Shown here in pieces: positions 43,682 to 51,486 of a stretch of 64,000 bases of DNA. The DNA is from Empedobacter brevis NBRC 14943 = ATCC 43319. GTDB taxonomy: Bacteria; Bacteroidota; Bacteroidia; Flavobacteriales; Weeksellaceae. The stretch lies in the NCBI RefSeq assembly GCF_000382425.1, contig NZ_KB908298.1, positions 62,001-126,000 on the forward strand, given 5' to 3'. The position numbers were made by a program, and so were the translations under genes. Positions within the stretch are counted from its first letter, which is position 1; each line of letters opens with the position of its first letter. A model generated the notes under the pieces. That model saw only the letters and a list, made by a program, of their open reading frames with translations, had not been told where the DNA came from and ran no database searches.

Positions 43682-43738
43682 TTATTTAAGTGAAAGATTA
43701 AACTATAGTAAATTGGCTATTACTAATTATAAAGGGTG

Positions 43739-43746
43739 CAAATTTA
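43739..43746 (-). promoter_or_regulatory. -7 promoter element of the three-paralogue operon
   Basis: TAAATTTG on the minus strand, an exact TAnnTTTG match, giving a leader of about 50 bases before the ATG at 43681. Confidence 0.5.
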
Positions 43747-43927
43747 GGCCTATTGAGCTTTATATAATAATGTTAAAATGACCATATTACATAAGAGTAA
43801 TTAATCAAAAATCCGTAAGACGCTATATAACAAAACCATACCTCTTTTATCTAAAATAGATAACACAATAAGTTTAACAGTTTTTAACAAATCAAAATAA
43901 TAATTTCTTCACTCATCGATAAAATTG

Positions 43928-43935
43928 TAAATTTG
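43928..43935 (+). promoter_or_regulatory. -7 promoter element of mnmE
   Basis: TAAATTTG, an exact TAnnTTTG match ending 4 bases before the mnmE ATG, implying a leaderless or nearly leaderless message. Confidence 0.5.
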
Positions 43936-43939
43936 TCTT

Positions 43940-45337
43940 ATGCTAAACAATGATACAATTTGTGCATTGGCTACAGCCAATGGAATGGGCGCTATTGCGG
44001 TTATTCGTATTTCCGGACCAGAAGCAATTTCTAAAGTTGCTCAGATTTATCAATCAAAATTTAATCGAACAAAATCTTTGATTGATGCAGCTTCACATAC
44101 CATACACCTAGGGTATGTAATGGATGGAGACACGATTGTAGATGAAGCACTTTTTTCCATTTTCAAAAATCCGCATTCTTACACAGGAGAAGATGTGGTT
44201 GAAATTTCGACACATGGATCGATATATATTCAACAAAAAGTTTTAGAATTATTGAATAAGATTGGCATTCGCAATGCCAATCCGGGTGAATATACATTTC
44301 GTGCATTTTGGAATGGCAAAATGGATTTAACCCAAGCGGAAGCAGTTGCGGATTTGATTGCTTCTGATTCTAAAGCCTCGCATGAAATAGCCATTAAACA
44401 AATGCGTGGCGGTTTCTCAAATCAAATCAAAGACTTACGTGATCAAATGATCAATTTTGCAGCTTTGATGGAATTGGAATTGGATTTTTCTGAAGAAGAT
44501 GTTGAATTTGCAGATCGCACCCAGTTTTATGATTTACTGAATAAACTGCAAACAATTCTGAAGCGTTTAGCCGATTCATTCGCTTTTGGAAATGTTATTA
44601 AAAACGGTGTTCCGGTTGCTATTGTTGGTGCTCCGAATGCAGGAAAATCTACTTTATTGAATGCGCTCTTAAATGAAGAACGTGCAATTGTTTCCGATAT
44701 TGAAGGAACAACCCGTGATACCATTGAAGAAACGATCTATATTGATGGTGTTGGCTTCCGTTTTATTGACACGGCCGGTATACGTGAAGCAGGAGATACA
44801 ATAGAACGTATTGGTATTGAAAAAACCTTTGAAAAAATAGACAATGCTTCCATCATCGTTTATTTATATGACGCAAATATCACAGCGGATAACCAAATTG
44901 CCAATCAGTTGGATGATTTGCAACGACGTGGAAAAATTTTATTTAATGTAGCAAACAAAATTGATGTAACAAATAATGAATCAGCCATATCTGATGCGTT
45001 AAAACAGGAGTTTAAAGATGTTGTGCATTTAGAAATTTCAGCTAAAGATCAGTTTAACATCGATGCATTGAAAGAACAATTAATTCATCAAATTAAACTG
45101 AAAGGTACCAACCAAGACGATACGATTGTGACAAATTCCCGTCATTTAGAGGCGTTACAAAATACGCTATCACAAATTGGAAAAATCAAACAAGGAATGG
45201 ATATGGGACTTCCGGGCGATTTATTAGCCATGGATATTCGCGAAGCTCTCACTTATTTGGGACATATTACCGGAGAAATTGATGTTGACCAAGATATATT
45301 GGGAACTATTTTCGGAAAGTTTTGTATCGGGAAGTAG
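43940..45337 (+). CDS. mnmE: tRNA uridine-5-carboxymethylaminomethyl modification GTPase
   Basis: A 465-residue GTPase that, with MnmG, modifies U34 of certain tRNAs. The N-terminal folate-binding domain (TICALATANGMGAIAVIRISGPEA) and central helices lead to the G domain: G1 GAPNAGKS at residues 230-237, the DIEGTTRDT G2 loop, DTAG (G3) and NKID (G4). The C-terminal FCIGK with Cys462, needed for modification, is complete. The protein is therefore intact although an integrative element starts just downstream. The 3' end of mnmE (trmE) is a known integration target of other elements such as SGI1. Confidence 0.98.
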   Translation: MLNNDTICALATANGMGAIAVIRISGPEAISKVAQIYQSKFNRTKSLIDAASHTIHLGYVMDGDTIVDEALFSIFKNPHSYTGEDVVEISTHGSIYIQQKVLELLNKIGIRNANPGEYTFRAFWNGKMDLTQAEAVADLIASDSKASHEIAIKQMRGGFSNQIKDLRDQMINFAALMELELDFSEEDVEFADRTQFYDLLNKLQTILKRLADSFAFGNVIKNGVPVAIVGAPNAGKSTLLNALLNEERAIVSDIEGTTRDTIEETIYIDGVGFRFIDTAGIREAGDTIERIGIEKTFEKIDNASIIVYLYDANITADNQIANQLDDLQRRGKILFNVANKIDVTNNESAISDALKQEFKDVVHLEISAKDQFNIDALKEQLIHQIKLKGTNQDDTIVTNSRHLEALQNTLSQIGKIKQGMDMGLPGDLLAMDIREALTYLGHITGEIDVDQDILGTIFGKFCIGK

Positions 45338-45372
45338 AAAAGCAAATACAAGACAATTACTACATTTCAACT

Positions 45373-45400
45373 ACCTAACGCTTAAAACGTTAGGTTTTTT
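45373..45400 (+). terminator. Hairpin terminator after mnmE
   Basis: ACCTAACG and CGTTAGGT (8 bp, 7-base loop) are followed by six Ts, 35 bases after the mnmE stop. A TATCTTTG -7-like element lies at 45405-45412, which could be the integrase promoter or an attachment target. Confidence 0.75.
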
Positions 45401-45455
45401 GTTTTATCTTTGAAATGACATAAATAGATGATGTTTTAACGTTTTTTACACCAAA

Positions 45456-45504
45456 ACTACACCTCTATTTTTTTATACTAATAAAAGGTGTAGTTACTAC
45501 ACCT
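45456..45504. repeat. Three ACTACACCT sites upstream of the integrase gene
   Basis: ACTACACCT occurs at 45456-45464 and 45496-45504, and its complement at 45486-45494. The last two form a perfect 9-bp inverted repeat around one T. They end 14 bases before the integrase ATG. They may be integrase arm sites, excisionase sites or an operator. Confidence 0.55.
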
Positions 45505-45518
45505 CGAATTATTCAAAT

Positions 45519-46652
45519 ATGAAAATAAGCTTAAAACAAAAGAAATTAAAGTCTGAAAAATATACTCTTTATTTAGAATTTTATAAAGGCTCAAAGATTG
45601 ATAAATCTGGTAAAGAAATACATTTACGTGAATTTGAATATTTAAAATTACACTTATTCATTAATCCCAAAAATTTCGAAGAAAGAAAAAAAAATAAAGA
45701 GAATTTAGAGTTAGCCGAAAATATTCTCGCTATTAGAAAATCAGAGTATATTCAAGGTAAGTATGGAATTATTGATAGAGATAAAGCAAATATTACCTTT
45801 TATGAGTACTTTGATCTATTAAAAGAACATCGATCATCTTATTTATCTAATTATGGTACATGGGCATCAGTAAAACGGTATATCGATCAATACTTTCACC
45901 CTTCTACTACATTATCAGAAATTACAATTGAATCAATTAAAGGTTTTAAACGTTTTTTAGATAAAGAAGCATTAACAAAAAATGGAACTCCTTTAAAACA
46001 TGGAACAAAATATTCCTATTTCAATAGATTTAAAGCTACTATTAAACAAGCTTATGAAGAGGGATATATTTCAAATCATAAATTGCTTAAAATTAAATCT
46101 TTTGAAGAAAAAGATTCACAACGAGAGTTTTTAACTTTTGATGAAGTTCAAGCTTTAGCTAATACTGATTGTAAATATAATGTATTAAAACGAGCCTTTC
46201 TTTTTAGTTGTTTAACTGGTTTACGTTGGAGTGATATTTACAAACTTTCTTGGAATGAAGTTAGAGATGAAAATGATAATTATAGAATATTTTTCAAACA
46301 ACAAAAAACTGATGATCTAGAATATATGTACATCAGTAAACAAGCCAGAGATTTATTAGGCGACAGAGACTATTCTAACCCAAGAGTATTTGTTAATTTA
46401 AATTATGGTTCTGGAACAAACACAGAATTATTGAGATGGTGTATGAAAGCAGGAATTACTAAGCATATTACATTCCATTGTGCCAGACATACAGCTGCTA
46501 CATTACAATTAGAATATGGAGCAGATATATATACTGTAATGAAATTTCTAGGACATAAAGATATTCGTACAACTCAAATATATGCACATATTATGGATAA
46601 TAAAATGAAAGAAACTGCTAATCTATTACCATCTTTAAATTTAGAATTATGA
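45519..46652 (+). CDS. int: Tyrosine recombinase, integrase of the conjugative element
   Basis: A 377-residue site-specific recombinase. An N-terminal arm-binding domain (LYLEFYKGSKIDKSGKEIHLREFEYL) and a SAM-like core-binding domain (~residues 95-190) precede the catalytic domain. The catalytic residues are Arg236 (TGLRWSD), His320 and Arg323 (HCARH), His346 (LGHKD) and Tyr355 (IYAHI). The layout matches Bacteroidota conjugative-transposon and plasmid integrases. It would excise and integrate the element. The downstream gene overlaps its stop by four bases (ATGA). It lies 181 bases from the end of mnmE, marking the left end of the element. Confidence 0.95.
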   Translation: MKISLKQKKLKSEKYTLYLEFYKGSKIDKSGKEIHLREFEYLKLHLFINPKNFEERKKNKENLELAENILAIRKSEYIQGKYGIIDRDKANITFYEYFDLLKEHRSSYLSNYGTWASVKRYIDQYFHPSTTLSEITIESIKGFKRFLDKEALTKNGTPLKHGTKYSYFNRFKATIKQAYEEGYISNHKLLKIKSFEEKDSQREFLTFDEVQALANTDCKYNVLKRAFLFSCLTGLRWSDIYKLSWNEVRDENDNYRIFFKQQKTDDLEYMYISKQARDLLGDRDYSNPRVFVNLNYGSGTNTELLRWCMKAGITKHITFHCARHTAATLQLEYGADIYTVMKFLGHKDIRTTQIYAHIMDNKMKETANLLPSLNLEL

Positions 46653-47281
46653 GCATAGCACTTCTTATAATAAAAGCAATAATGATAATAGGATTGTCAT
46701 TTGGAATTTTTCAATTCAATTACAATAAATCTGATATATTATTTAAGGTTAATATATTGCCCATAACAACAATTATTTTAAGTATAATATTTGGTTATCA
46801 AGCCTACTCTACTCAAGATTATATGATTTTACAAATCTGGATTTGTATTTTCTTATTTTCAATTTCCATTTTATATGCTTTTAAAATAAGTAATAAAAAT
46901 TTAGAACATAAAAATATTAATTCATTGTCAAACACCAATTCAGTGATGAATAATCAACTAGATGACATAAAGATGAATAAAATATATGCTTTTTTTAAAC
47001 TAAATGAATTATTAACTAATGATCTGAATTTTCAGCAATTTAAAGAAGCTTTTTTAAAAACACCAATTTATATAAATATGGACGTTCCTTCTCTTCGCGA
47101 ATTTTTTAATTTCTTAAAAATTCAAAAAGGAATTTATATAAAAAACATTGACAATGATTTTCTACAATTCTTTATTAATTCTAAAACTAATCAAAACTAT
47201 AAATACAATCAATTTATAAGTACATCTAAGCCAAATTCAAAACTTAGTATTCAAATTAAAAAATTATTTAACCATTTTTAA
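46649..47281 (+). CDS. Membrane protein coupled to the integrase, function unknown
   Basis: A 210-residue protein. Three hydrophobic helices occupy residues ~5-90 (LLIIKAIMIIGLSFGIFQF, ILPITTIILSIIFGYQAY, MILQIWICIFLFSISILYAF). A very Asn/Lys-rich, soluble C-terminal half of ~110 residues follows (LNFQQFKEAFLKTPIYINMDVPSLREFFNFL). Its ATG overlaps the integrase stop (ATGA), so it is translated with it. I do not recognise the family. The AT content is even higher than in flanking genes. Possible roles are entry exclusion or signalling for the element; neither has direct support. Confidence 0.7.
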   Translation: MSIALLIIKAIMIIGLSFGIFQFNYNKSDILFKVNILPITTIILSIIFGYQAYSTQDYMILQIWICIFLFSISILYAFKISNKNLEHKNINSLSNTNSVMNNQLDDIKMNKIYAFFKLNELLTNDLNFQQFKEAFLKTPIYINMDVPSLREFFNFLKIQKGIYIKNIDNDFLQFFINSKTNQNYKYNQFISTSKPNSKLSIQIKKLFNHF

Positions 47282-47366
47282 TTGGTTTCCAACATATCCA
47301 ACATATGCATTTTTAAATAATATACATATTTATACAATTAATTAATTAATTAATAAATACAACAAT

Positions 47367-47657
47367 ATGAACAACAACTTAATTTTAGAAAAACTATCAA
47401 TAATAGAAGAGCTATTATTAGATAAAAAAAAGATTTTAAATCCTACCGAATTATCCAAATACATTGGTTTTTCAAAAGCTACTATTTATAAAATGGTTCA
47501 GAGTAATGTTATTCCTTACTCTAAACCTAATGGAAAACATTTATTCTTTGACCGAGAAAAAATAGATGAATGGTTACTTTCTAATTCATCTAAAGATAGT
47601 TCACAATTAAAAAAAGAAGCGAGAGAATTTGCAAATAGGAATAGAAAATACAATTAA
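47367..47657 (+). CDS. Excisionase-like helix-turn-helix protein
   Basis: A 96-residue DNA-binding protein. After a short helical N-terminus comes a MerR/excisionase-type HTH_17 domain: ILNPTELSKYIGFSKATIYKMVQSNVIPYSKPNGKHLFFDREKIDEWLL (about residues 19-70), where the final EKIDEWLL is typical. A basic tail follows. It is placed between integrase and ssb, where Bacteroidota elements usually carry an Xis/RDF-type regulator. The 85-base upstream gap has a run of ATTA repeats (ATTAATTAATTAATTAATA). A hairpin terminator follows. Confidence 0.85.
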   Translation: MNNNLILEKLSIIEELLLDKKKILNPTELSKYIGFSKATIYKMVQSNVIPYSKPNGKHLFFDREKIDEWLLSNSSKDSSQLKKEAREFANRNRKYN

Positions 47658-47670
47658 GTAAAATTTTCAT

Positions 47671-47699
47671 AAGCAGGATATAATTTCCTGCTTTTTTTA
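47671..47699 (+). terminator. Hairpin terminator of the excisionase-like gene
   Basis: AAGCAGGA and TCCTGCTT (8 bp) with a 7-base loop, followed by a run of seven Ts, 14 bases after the stop codon. Confidence 0.8.
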
Positions 47700-47899
47700 T
47701 TTCAATAATTTTTATTGTAATAGAGCTTCCATCTCATTTATTATAATCATTCGATTGAAAGTACAATTACAACTTCTTTATAGAAAATTGAAAAAATTTT
47801 TATACCCATTCGACTACTTGAATCATTTTTCAAATCTCTATTTTCTTTATTAGCTCCATTTATAAAAAATAATTTAATCAACAATTTTCCATCATCAAC

Positions 47900-48130
47900 C
47901 GGTAAAAAGGCAGCCAATGTATGGCGGTCATCTCACGCTTCATCCTAGCCAAAAGACTACGGCATAAACGGTTACCTAACTAAAGGTTCCCTCCAATTAT
48001 TCCGTTTCCTTTTGGCTTTTTCTATTGACCACCTTGTTTGTCTGCTTTCTTTTTTCCGGTTTTTCTTTTGGAAAAATATGCGCGAAGCGAGGTGGAAAAC
48101 CTTACAAGCTTGTACAAGGAATTAAGAATA
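47900..48130. other. Structured non-coding block of the element
   Basis: A ~230-base stretch without a gene, clearly richer in G+C than its surroundings. It contains a long-range inverted repeat AGCCAAAAG (47947-47955) with CTTTTGGCT (48009-48017), enclosing ACCTAACTAAAGGT. It also has TTTTTCC...GGAAAAA arms near 48050-48075 and overlapping palindromes ACAAGCTTGT and CTTGTACAAG near 48102-48118. This may encode a small RNA, a leader for ssb, or a DNA-processing site. The preceding ~200 bases (47700-47900) show nothing recognisable. Confidence 0.4.
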
Positions 48131-48164
48131 ATGTTAAAAAAATGAACCATTTAAAAATTAGGAA

Positions 48165-48560
48165 ATGATGAACATTATTGGAAGATTGACAAGAGATGCG
48201 GAAGTACGCACAACGTCACAGGACAAACAAGTCGTAAATTTTTCTGTTGCTATCAACGATAGTTACAGAAACAAGCAAGGCGAACGAATAGAACAAACCA
48301 TTTATTTTGATTGTTCGTATTGGATTTCTACTAAAATAGCCAATTTATTAACCAAAGGTACTTTGGTTGAATTGATTGGTAGAATTAGCGCAAGAGCGTG
48401 GACAAGTACAGAAGGAGAACCAAAAGCAAGTTTAAATTTTCATACTTCTCAAATTAAACTTCATGGAGGAGGACGAAAAAATGAAATCGTACAAGCTACT
48501 GAACAATCAGTAAACTCAACTATTACAACAAAAAATGAAGAGGATGACCTCCCGTTTTAA
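48165..48560 (+). CDS. ssb: Single-stranded DNA-binding protein of the element
   Basis: A 131-residue OB-fold protein that coats single-stranded DNA during transfer and replication. It opens NIIGRLTRDAEVRTTSQDKQVVNFSVAIND, has the FDCSYWISTKIANLLTKGTLVELIGRI core and ends in the acidic tip EEDDLPF, which recruits partner proteins. Two adjacent ATGs (48165, 48168) could start it. An AGGAAA lies just upstream. It is shorter than chromosomal SSB, as is usual for element-borne copies. Confidence 0.93.
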   Translation: MMNIIGRLTRDAEVRTTSQDKQVVNFSVAINDSYRNKQGERIEQTIYFDCSYWISTKIANLLTKGTLVELIGRISARAWTSTEGEPKASLNFHTSQIKLHGGGRKNEIVQATEQSVNSTITTKNEEDDLPF

Positions 48561-48604
48561 CGATTTAAAAATCAAATAAATATTAATCACAAAAATTTAA
48601 AATT

Positions 48605-49678
48605 ATGGCACATAATATCAATTATAATGAACAAACAGGACGTTATTCATTTTTCAGCGTTAAGGAAAAAGCGTGGCACGGATTAGGGCAAATCGTGGAG
48701 CAATATCCAACAAGCGAAGAAGCAATAAAACACGCTGGTTTAGACTACGAAGTTGTAAAATCTCCACTTTTTACAAATGGTTCAGAAATCATAACAGATT
48801 TTAATCATTTAGAAATGAACCAAAACACGTTAGAAGTACCCAATTATTTTGCTAATATACGCACAGATAATAACACCGTTTTGGGTGTGGTTGGAAAAGA
48901 TTACCACATTGTACAAAATAGAGAAGCGTTTAATTTCTTTGATGCTATTGTAGGCGGTGACGAAGGAATATTATATGAAACTGCGGGAGCATTAGGAAAG
49001 GGAGAACGTATTTTTATTACGGCTAAATTACCCGATTATATTCGTGTGGGAAATGGCGATGACGTAACAGAAAAATATATTTTTCTGACTACTTCACACG
49101 ATGGTAGTGGAAGTATTACAGCCGCATTTACTCCAATTCATATCGTTTGCCAAAATACCCTAAATGCTTCACTTCGAAATATGACAAACGTTGTCAGAAT
49201 TAAACACACTTCGGGAGCAAAACAACGTATTGAAAATGCCCACAAGATTATGGGATTAGCCAATACATTAAGTACTCAATTAGAAAATATTTTCAACAAT
49301 TGGACAAAAGTTAGAGTAACAGACCAAGAAGTGAAAAAATTAATACAATTGGCTCTTTGTCCTAACAAAGAAACATTGGATTTACTTAAAAAAGGTGCAG
49401 AAGATGAAGTTTCAACACTTTTTAAAAACACGGTTGAGGATTCGTTTAGTTACGCTATGTTAAGCGATACCCAGCAAATGGACACGACAAAAGGAACTTT
49501 GTACGGGGCTTACAATGCGGTAACGGGTTACTTTCAAAATGTACGCAATTATAAAAATGATGAAGCCAAATTACAAAGTATTGTTTTGGGTGGAACAGCT
49601 CAAATAAAATCACAAAAGGCATTCGAATTGTGTACTGATTTTGTACAACATGGTGCAGAAATACTGCATTTTAATTAA
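48605..49678 (+). CDS. DUF932 family protein (phage/plasmid-like TIGR03299)
   Basis: A 357-residue protein. It begins MAHNINYNEQTGRYSFFSVKEKAWHGLGQIVEQYPTSEEAIKHAGLDYEV and continues with YFANIRTDNNTVLGVVGKDYHIVQNREAF and the IVCQNTLNASLRNM segment. Together these identify the DUF932/TIGR03299 family found on phages, plasmids and integrative elements. Its molecular role is unknown to me; it usually sits with ssb and replication genes, as here (44 bases after ssb). A GC-rich hairpin follows the stop. Confidence 0.9.
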   Translation: MAHNINYNEQTGRYSFFSVKEKAWHGLGQIVEQYPTSEEAIKHAGLDYEVVKSPLFTNGSEIITDFNHLEMNQNTLEVPNYFANIRTDNNTVLGVVGKDYHIVQNREAFNFFDAIVGGDEGILYETAGALGKGERIFITAKLPDYIRVGNGDDVTEKYIFLTTSHDGSGSITAAFTPIHIVCQNTLNASLRNMTNVVRIKHTSGAKQRIENAHKIMGLANTLSTQLENIFNNWTKVRVTDQEVKKLIQLALCPNKETLDLLKKGAEDEVSTLFKNTVEDSFSYAMLSDTQQMDTTKGTLYGAYNAVTGYFQNVRNYKNDEAKLQSIVLGGTAQIKSQKAFELCTDFVQHGAEILHFN

Positions 49679-49690
49679 TCAAATTTTTGT

Positions 49691-49710
49691 CACCGCCTAT
49701 CTAGGCGGTG
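49691..49710 (+). terminator. GC-rich hairpin after the DUF932 gene
   Basis: CACCGCCTA-TC-TAGGCGGTG, a perfect 9-bp stem, 12 bases past the stop. The T-run comes 20 bases later rather than directly after, so its role as terminator is probable but not certain. Confidence 0.6.
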
Positions 49711-49755
49711 GCTTTAAAAATCATAATTTTTTTTTGATTATTCTGATTAAAAATC

Positions 49756-50035
49756 GGGCGGCAAAAATACAATTCCTCATTGCATTTAGAAACGTATTTT
49801 TGCTAAAAAAGGATACAATCACATTGATAAAGGTTGTTTTATCAAAGCCATTGCAGGGTTTTACGTCGGATATTCGCTATCCGAATGGTTAAAAATAGGG
49901 AATCAAAAATGCAATTCTTGACTTCATTCTGAAACACATTTTTGCCTTAAAATAGAAACAATCACTTAGAAAAACGATGTTTTATCTAAGCGATTGCGGA
50001 TTTTTTGCGTCGGATATTCATTATCCGAAAGATTG
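49756..50035. repeat. Two tandem ~135-nt repeats, each with three hairpins
   Basis: Unit A (49756-49890) and unit B (49899-50035) repeat with a period of about 143 bases. Stem 1 is GCAAAAATAC/GTATTTTTGC in A (49761-49770 with 49794-49803) and CAAAAATG/CATTTTTG in B (49904-49911 with 49937-49944). Stem 2 is TTGATAAA/TTTATCAA in A and CTTAGA/TCTAAG in B. Stem 3 is TCGGATA/TATCCGA in both, with loops TTCGC and TTCAT. Stems 1 and 2 differ in sequence between units yet stay paired, so structure seems to be conserved. The array fills the space between the DUF932 gene and the end of the transfer operon. Confidence 0.8.
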
Positions 50036-50039
50036 TTTC

Positions 50040-50354
50040 TTATACAATTTGATTATCGAGATGATCTATTAAAATACTTCGATTTCGGTCAAATAATCGG
50101 GATTTAAATTGTTTACTCAAAGCAGATCGAACTTCTTTATGGTGAATATCTCGTACATCAAAAAGTACATTATATCCACGAGCTGGAATCACGATTGTGA
50201 TTGGAATAATATGAGAATCATTTAATTCCAAATTCTCTAAAAAACATTCAATATCAAACTTTAAAAATTTTACATTTTGATGGAGAATCCGCTCTGCATT
50301 GCTGTCTTTACGAGGTTTACCAATTCTTACAACATCATAATTTATCGTCATCAT
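50040..50354 (-). CDS. Small protein at the end of the transfer operon, function unknown
   Basis: A 104-residue soluble protein with two adjacent ATGs. It contains NAERILHQNVKFLKFDIECFLENLE, IIPITIVIPARGYNVLFDVRDIHHKEVRSALSKQFKSRLFDRN. I do not recognise the family. It is the last gene of the tra operon, about 110 bases after traQ, and its stop codon lies 5 bases from the three-hairpin repeats. Position suggests an accessory role in transfer or regulation, without direct support. Confidence 0.65.
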   Translation of the reverse strand: MMTINYDVVRIGKPRKDSNAERILHQNVKFLKFDIECFLENLELNDSHIIPITIVIPARGYNVLFDVRDIHHKEVRSALSKQFKSRLFDRNRSILIDHLDNQIV

Positions 50355-50467
50355 TCATTTTGTTAATTGTTCAAATATACTTTAATTATTGGTTTAGGTT
50401 TTCAATTTTATTACAATCTAAACGAGTTATTTTCTTAATCGAAAACAACTTGTTAAAGTTGATTATT

Positions 50468-50902
50468 TTAGCTTTTATCACGGCTATTAAACTGAAAACT
50501 GACTTGCTTTTCGTTTCCGAAATTATCCGAAATCCATACATCAAAAGATTGTGAAACGGATGATTTTGATGTGTAATATAACCTAAATTGTTCTTTGGGC
50601 AGCTCGTACAAATCATTTGGATGATAAGGTTCTTCGTTATCATATTGAAGAATTCCTTCTCCATCAAACTGGAAATAATGTAATTGATAGTGTCGATTTT
50701 TATAATTTCCTGTTGGAACAATTGTAAAGCGAATCTCAACTTTTTGTCCTACTTTTATTTCGTTTGGAACAGGCATTATGTGTATTTCAAAAGGAAAGTT
50801 TTGTTGAATATCCAATTCGTTGTCATTTTTACATCCGAAGTAAATACTGCACAAAAAAGCGATAACGATTCGGATTGTATAAGTGAATGTATTATTTTTC
50901 AT
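50468..50902 (-). CDS. traQ: Conjugal transfer protein TraQ (DUF3872)
   Basis: A 144-residue lipoprotein: hydrophobic signal then YFGC (Cys24). The mature part begins NDNELDIQQNFPFEIHIMPVPNEIKVGQKVEIRFTI and has RHYQLHYFQFDGEGIL and SVSQSFDVWISDNFGNEKQVSF. This is the DUF3872 beta-sandwich of CTnDOT-type TraQ. Its exact job in the transfer machine is not known. In CTnDOT a primase gene (traP) lies between traO and traQ; it is absent here. Confidence 0.85.
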   Translation of the reverse strand: MKNNTFTYTIRIVIAFLCSIYFGCKNDNELDIQQNFPFEIHIMPVPNEIKVGQKVEIRFTIVPTGNYKNRHYQLHYFQFDGEGILQYDNEEPYHPNDLYELPKEQFRLYYTSKSSVSQSFDVWISDNFGNEKQVSFQFNSRDKS

Positions 50903-50912
50903 ATTAAATGTT

Positions 50913-51476
50913 TTAAAAGTTAAATCGCATTCCTATTCCTACAGATGGTCGTAATTGTTCAACGTCTGTTCCCCAAACCAACTTCATCTGCCCTTTTAGA
51001 ATAAAAACAAACTTATCCGTAAAATAAGTTTCAAAAGTTAGCCGTGAACCTGCTCCATAAATAAAATTGTTTTCATTCAGAATGATAGCGCCATCATTGA
51101 GCTTCGATTCTCCATGATTAATGGTTTCATAGCCAACAACAGCGGTTAAAGCAAGATTTAGACTAATCATTCGTCGATTATCTCCCAATAAAAAGAAACT
51201 ATTTCCACCTTCAATGGTGTAGGTTTCATGTGGGATTAGAGTAGTGTTATAAGTGAAATACTGATGTGAATATTCAAAATTCCAAAGTTGATAATTTCCA
51301 TTTTTACCGTTTATTATCAAACCTAAATTCATTGCATAATCATTCCCGATTTTAGCATTAGATAATTGACTGTAACCAATTTCTACTCCTTTCTTTTTCG
51401 GAATCATTCGCTGAGCATTTACACTTGATAATCCAATAAAAAGATAGAATACTTTCAAAATATATTTTTTAATCAT
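50913..51476 (-). CDS. traO: Conjugal transfer protein TraO
   Basis: About 187 residues from the ATG at 51476 (two further upstream codons use TTG). Signal peptide ending SVNAQ, then a beta-barrel-like pattern of alternating strands ending in VGIGMRFNF with a terminal Phe, as in outer-membrane proteins. The opening KKKGVEIGYSQLSN and the GDNRRMISLNLALTAVVGYETIN segment match TraO of Bacteroidota conjugative transposons. It lies 10 bases after traN and 10 before traQ. Confidence 0.88.
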   Translation of the reverse strand: MIKKYILKVFYLFIGLSSVNAQRMIPKKKGVEIGYSQLSNAKIGNDYAMNLGLIINGKNGNYQLWNFEYSHQYFTYNTTLIPHETYTIEGGNSFFLLGDNRRMISLNLALTAVVGYETINHGESKLNDGAIILNENNFIYGAGSRLTFETYFTDKFVFILKGQMKLVWGTDVEQLRPSVGIGMRFNF

Positions 51477-51486
51477 GATCAATTGT

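Noticed and set aside
45338-45518. tRNA gene as attachment site next to the integrase
   Set aside because: No cloverleaf or CCA end could be traced between mnmE and the integrase.
49641-49892. An 83-codon plus-strand frame over the DUF932 end and repeat unit A
   Set aside because: It overlaps the DUF932 gene, has no domain-like sequence and runs through the hairpin repeats; unit B does not keep the frame.
49756-50035. CRISPR array
   Set aside because: Only two long units with internal hairpins and no short-repeat/spacer pattern; no cas genes nearby.
50386-50739. A 117-codon minus-strand frame overlapping traQ
   Set aside because: A shadow of traQ in another frame; traQ has a lipoprotein signal and recognisable DUF3872 sequence.
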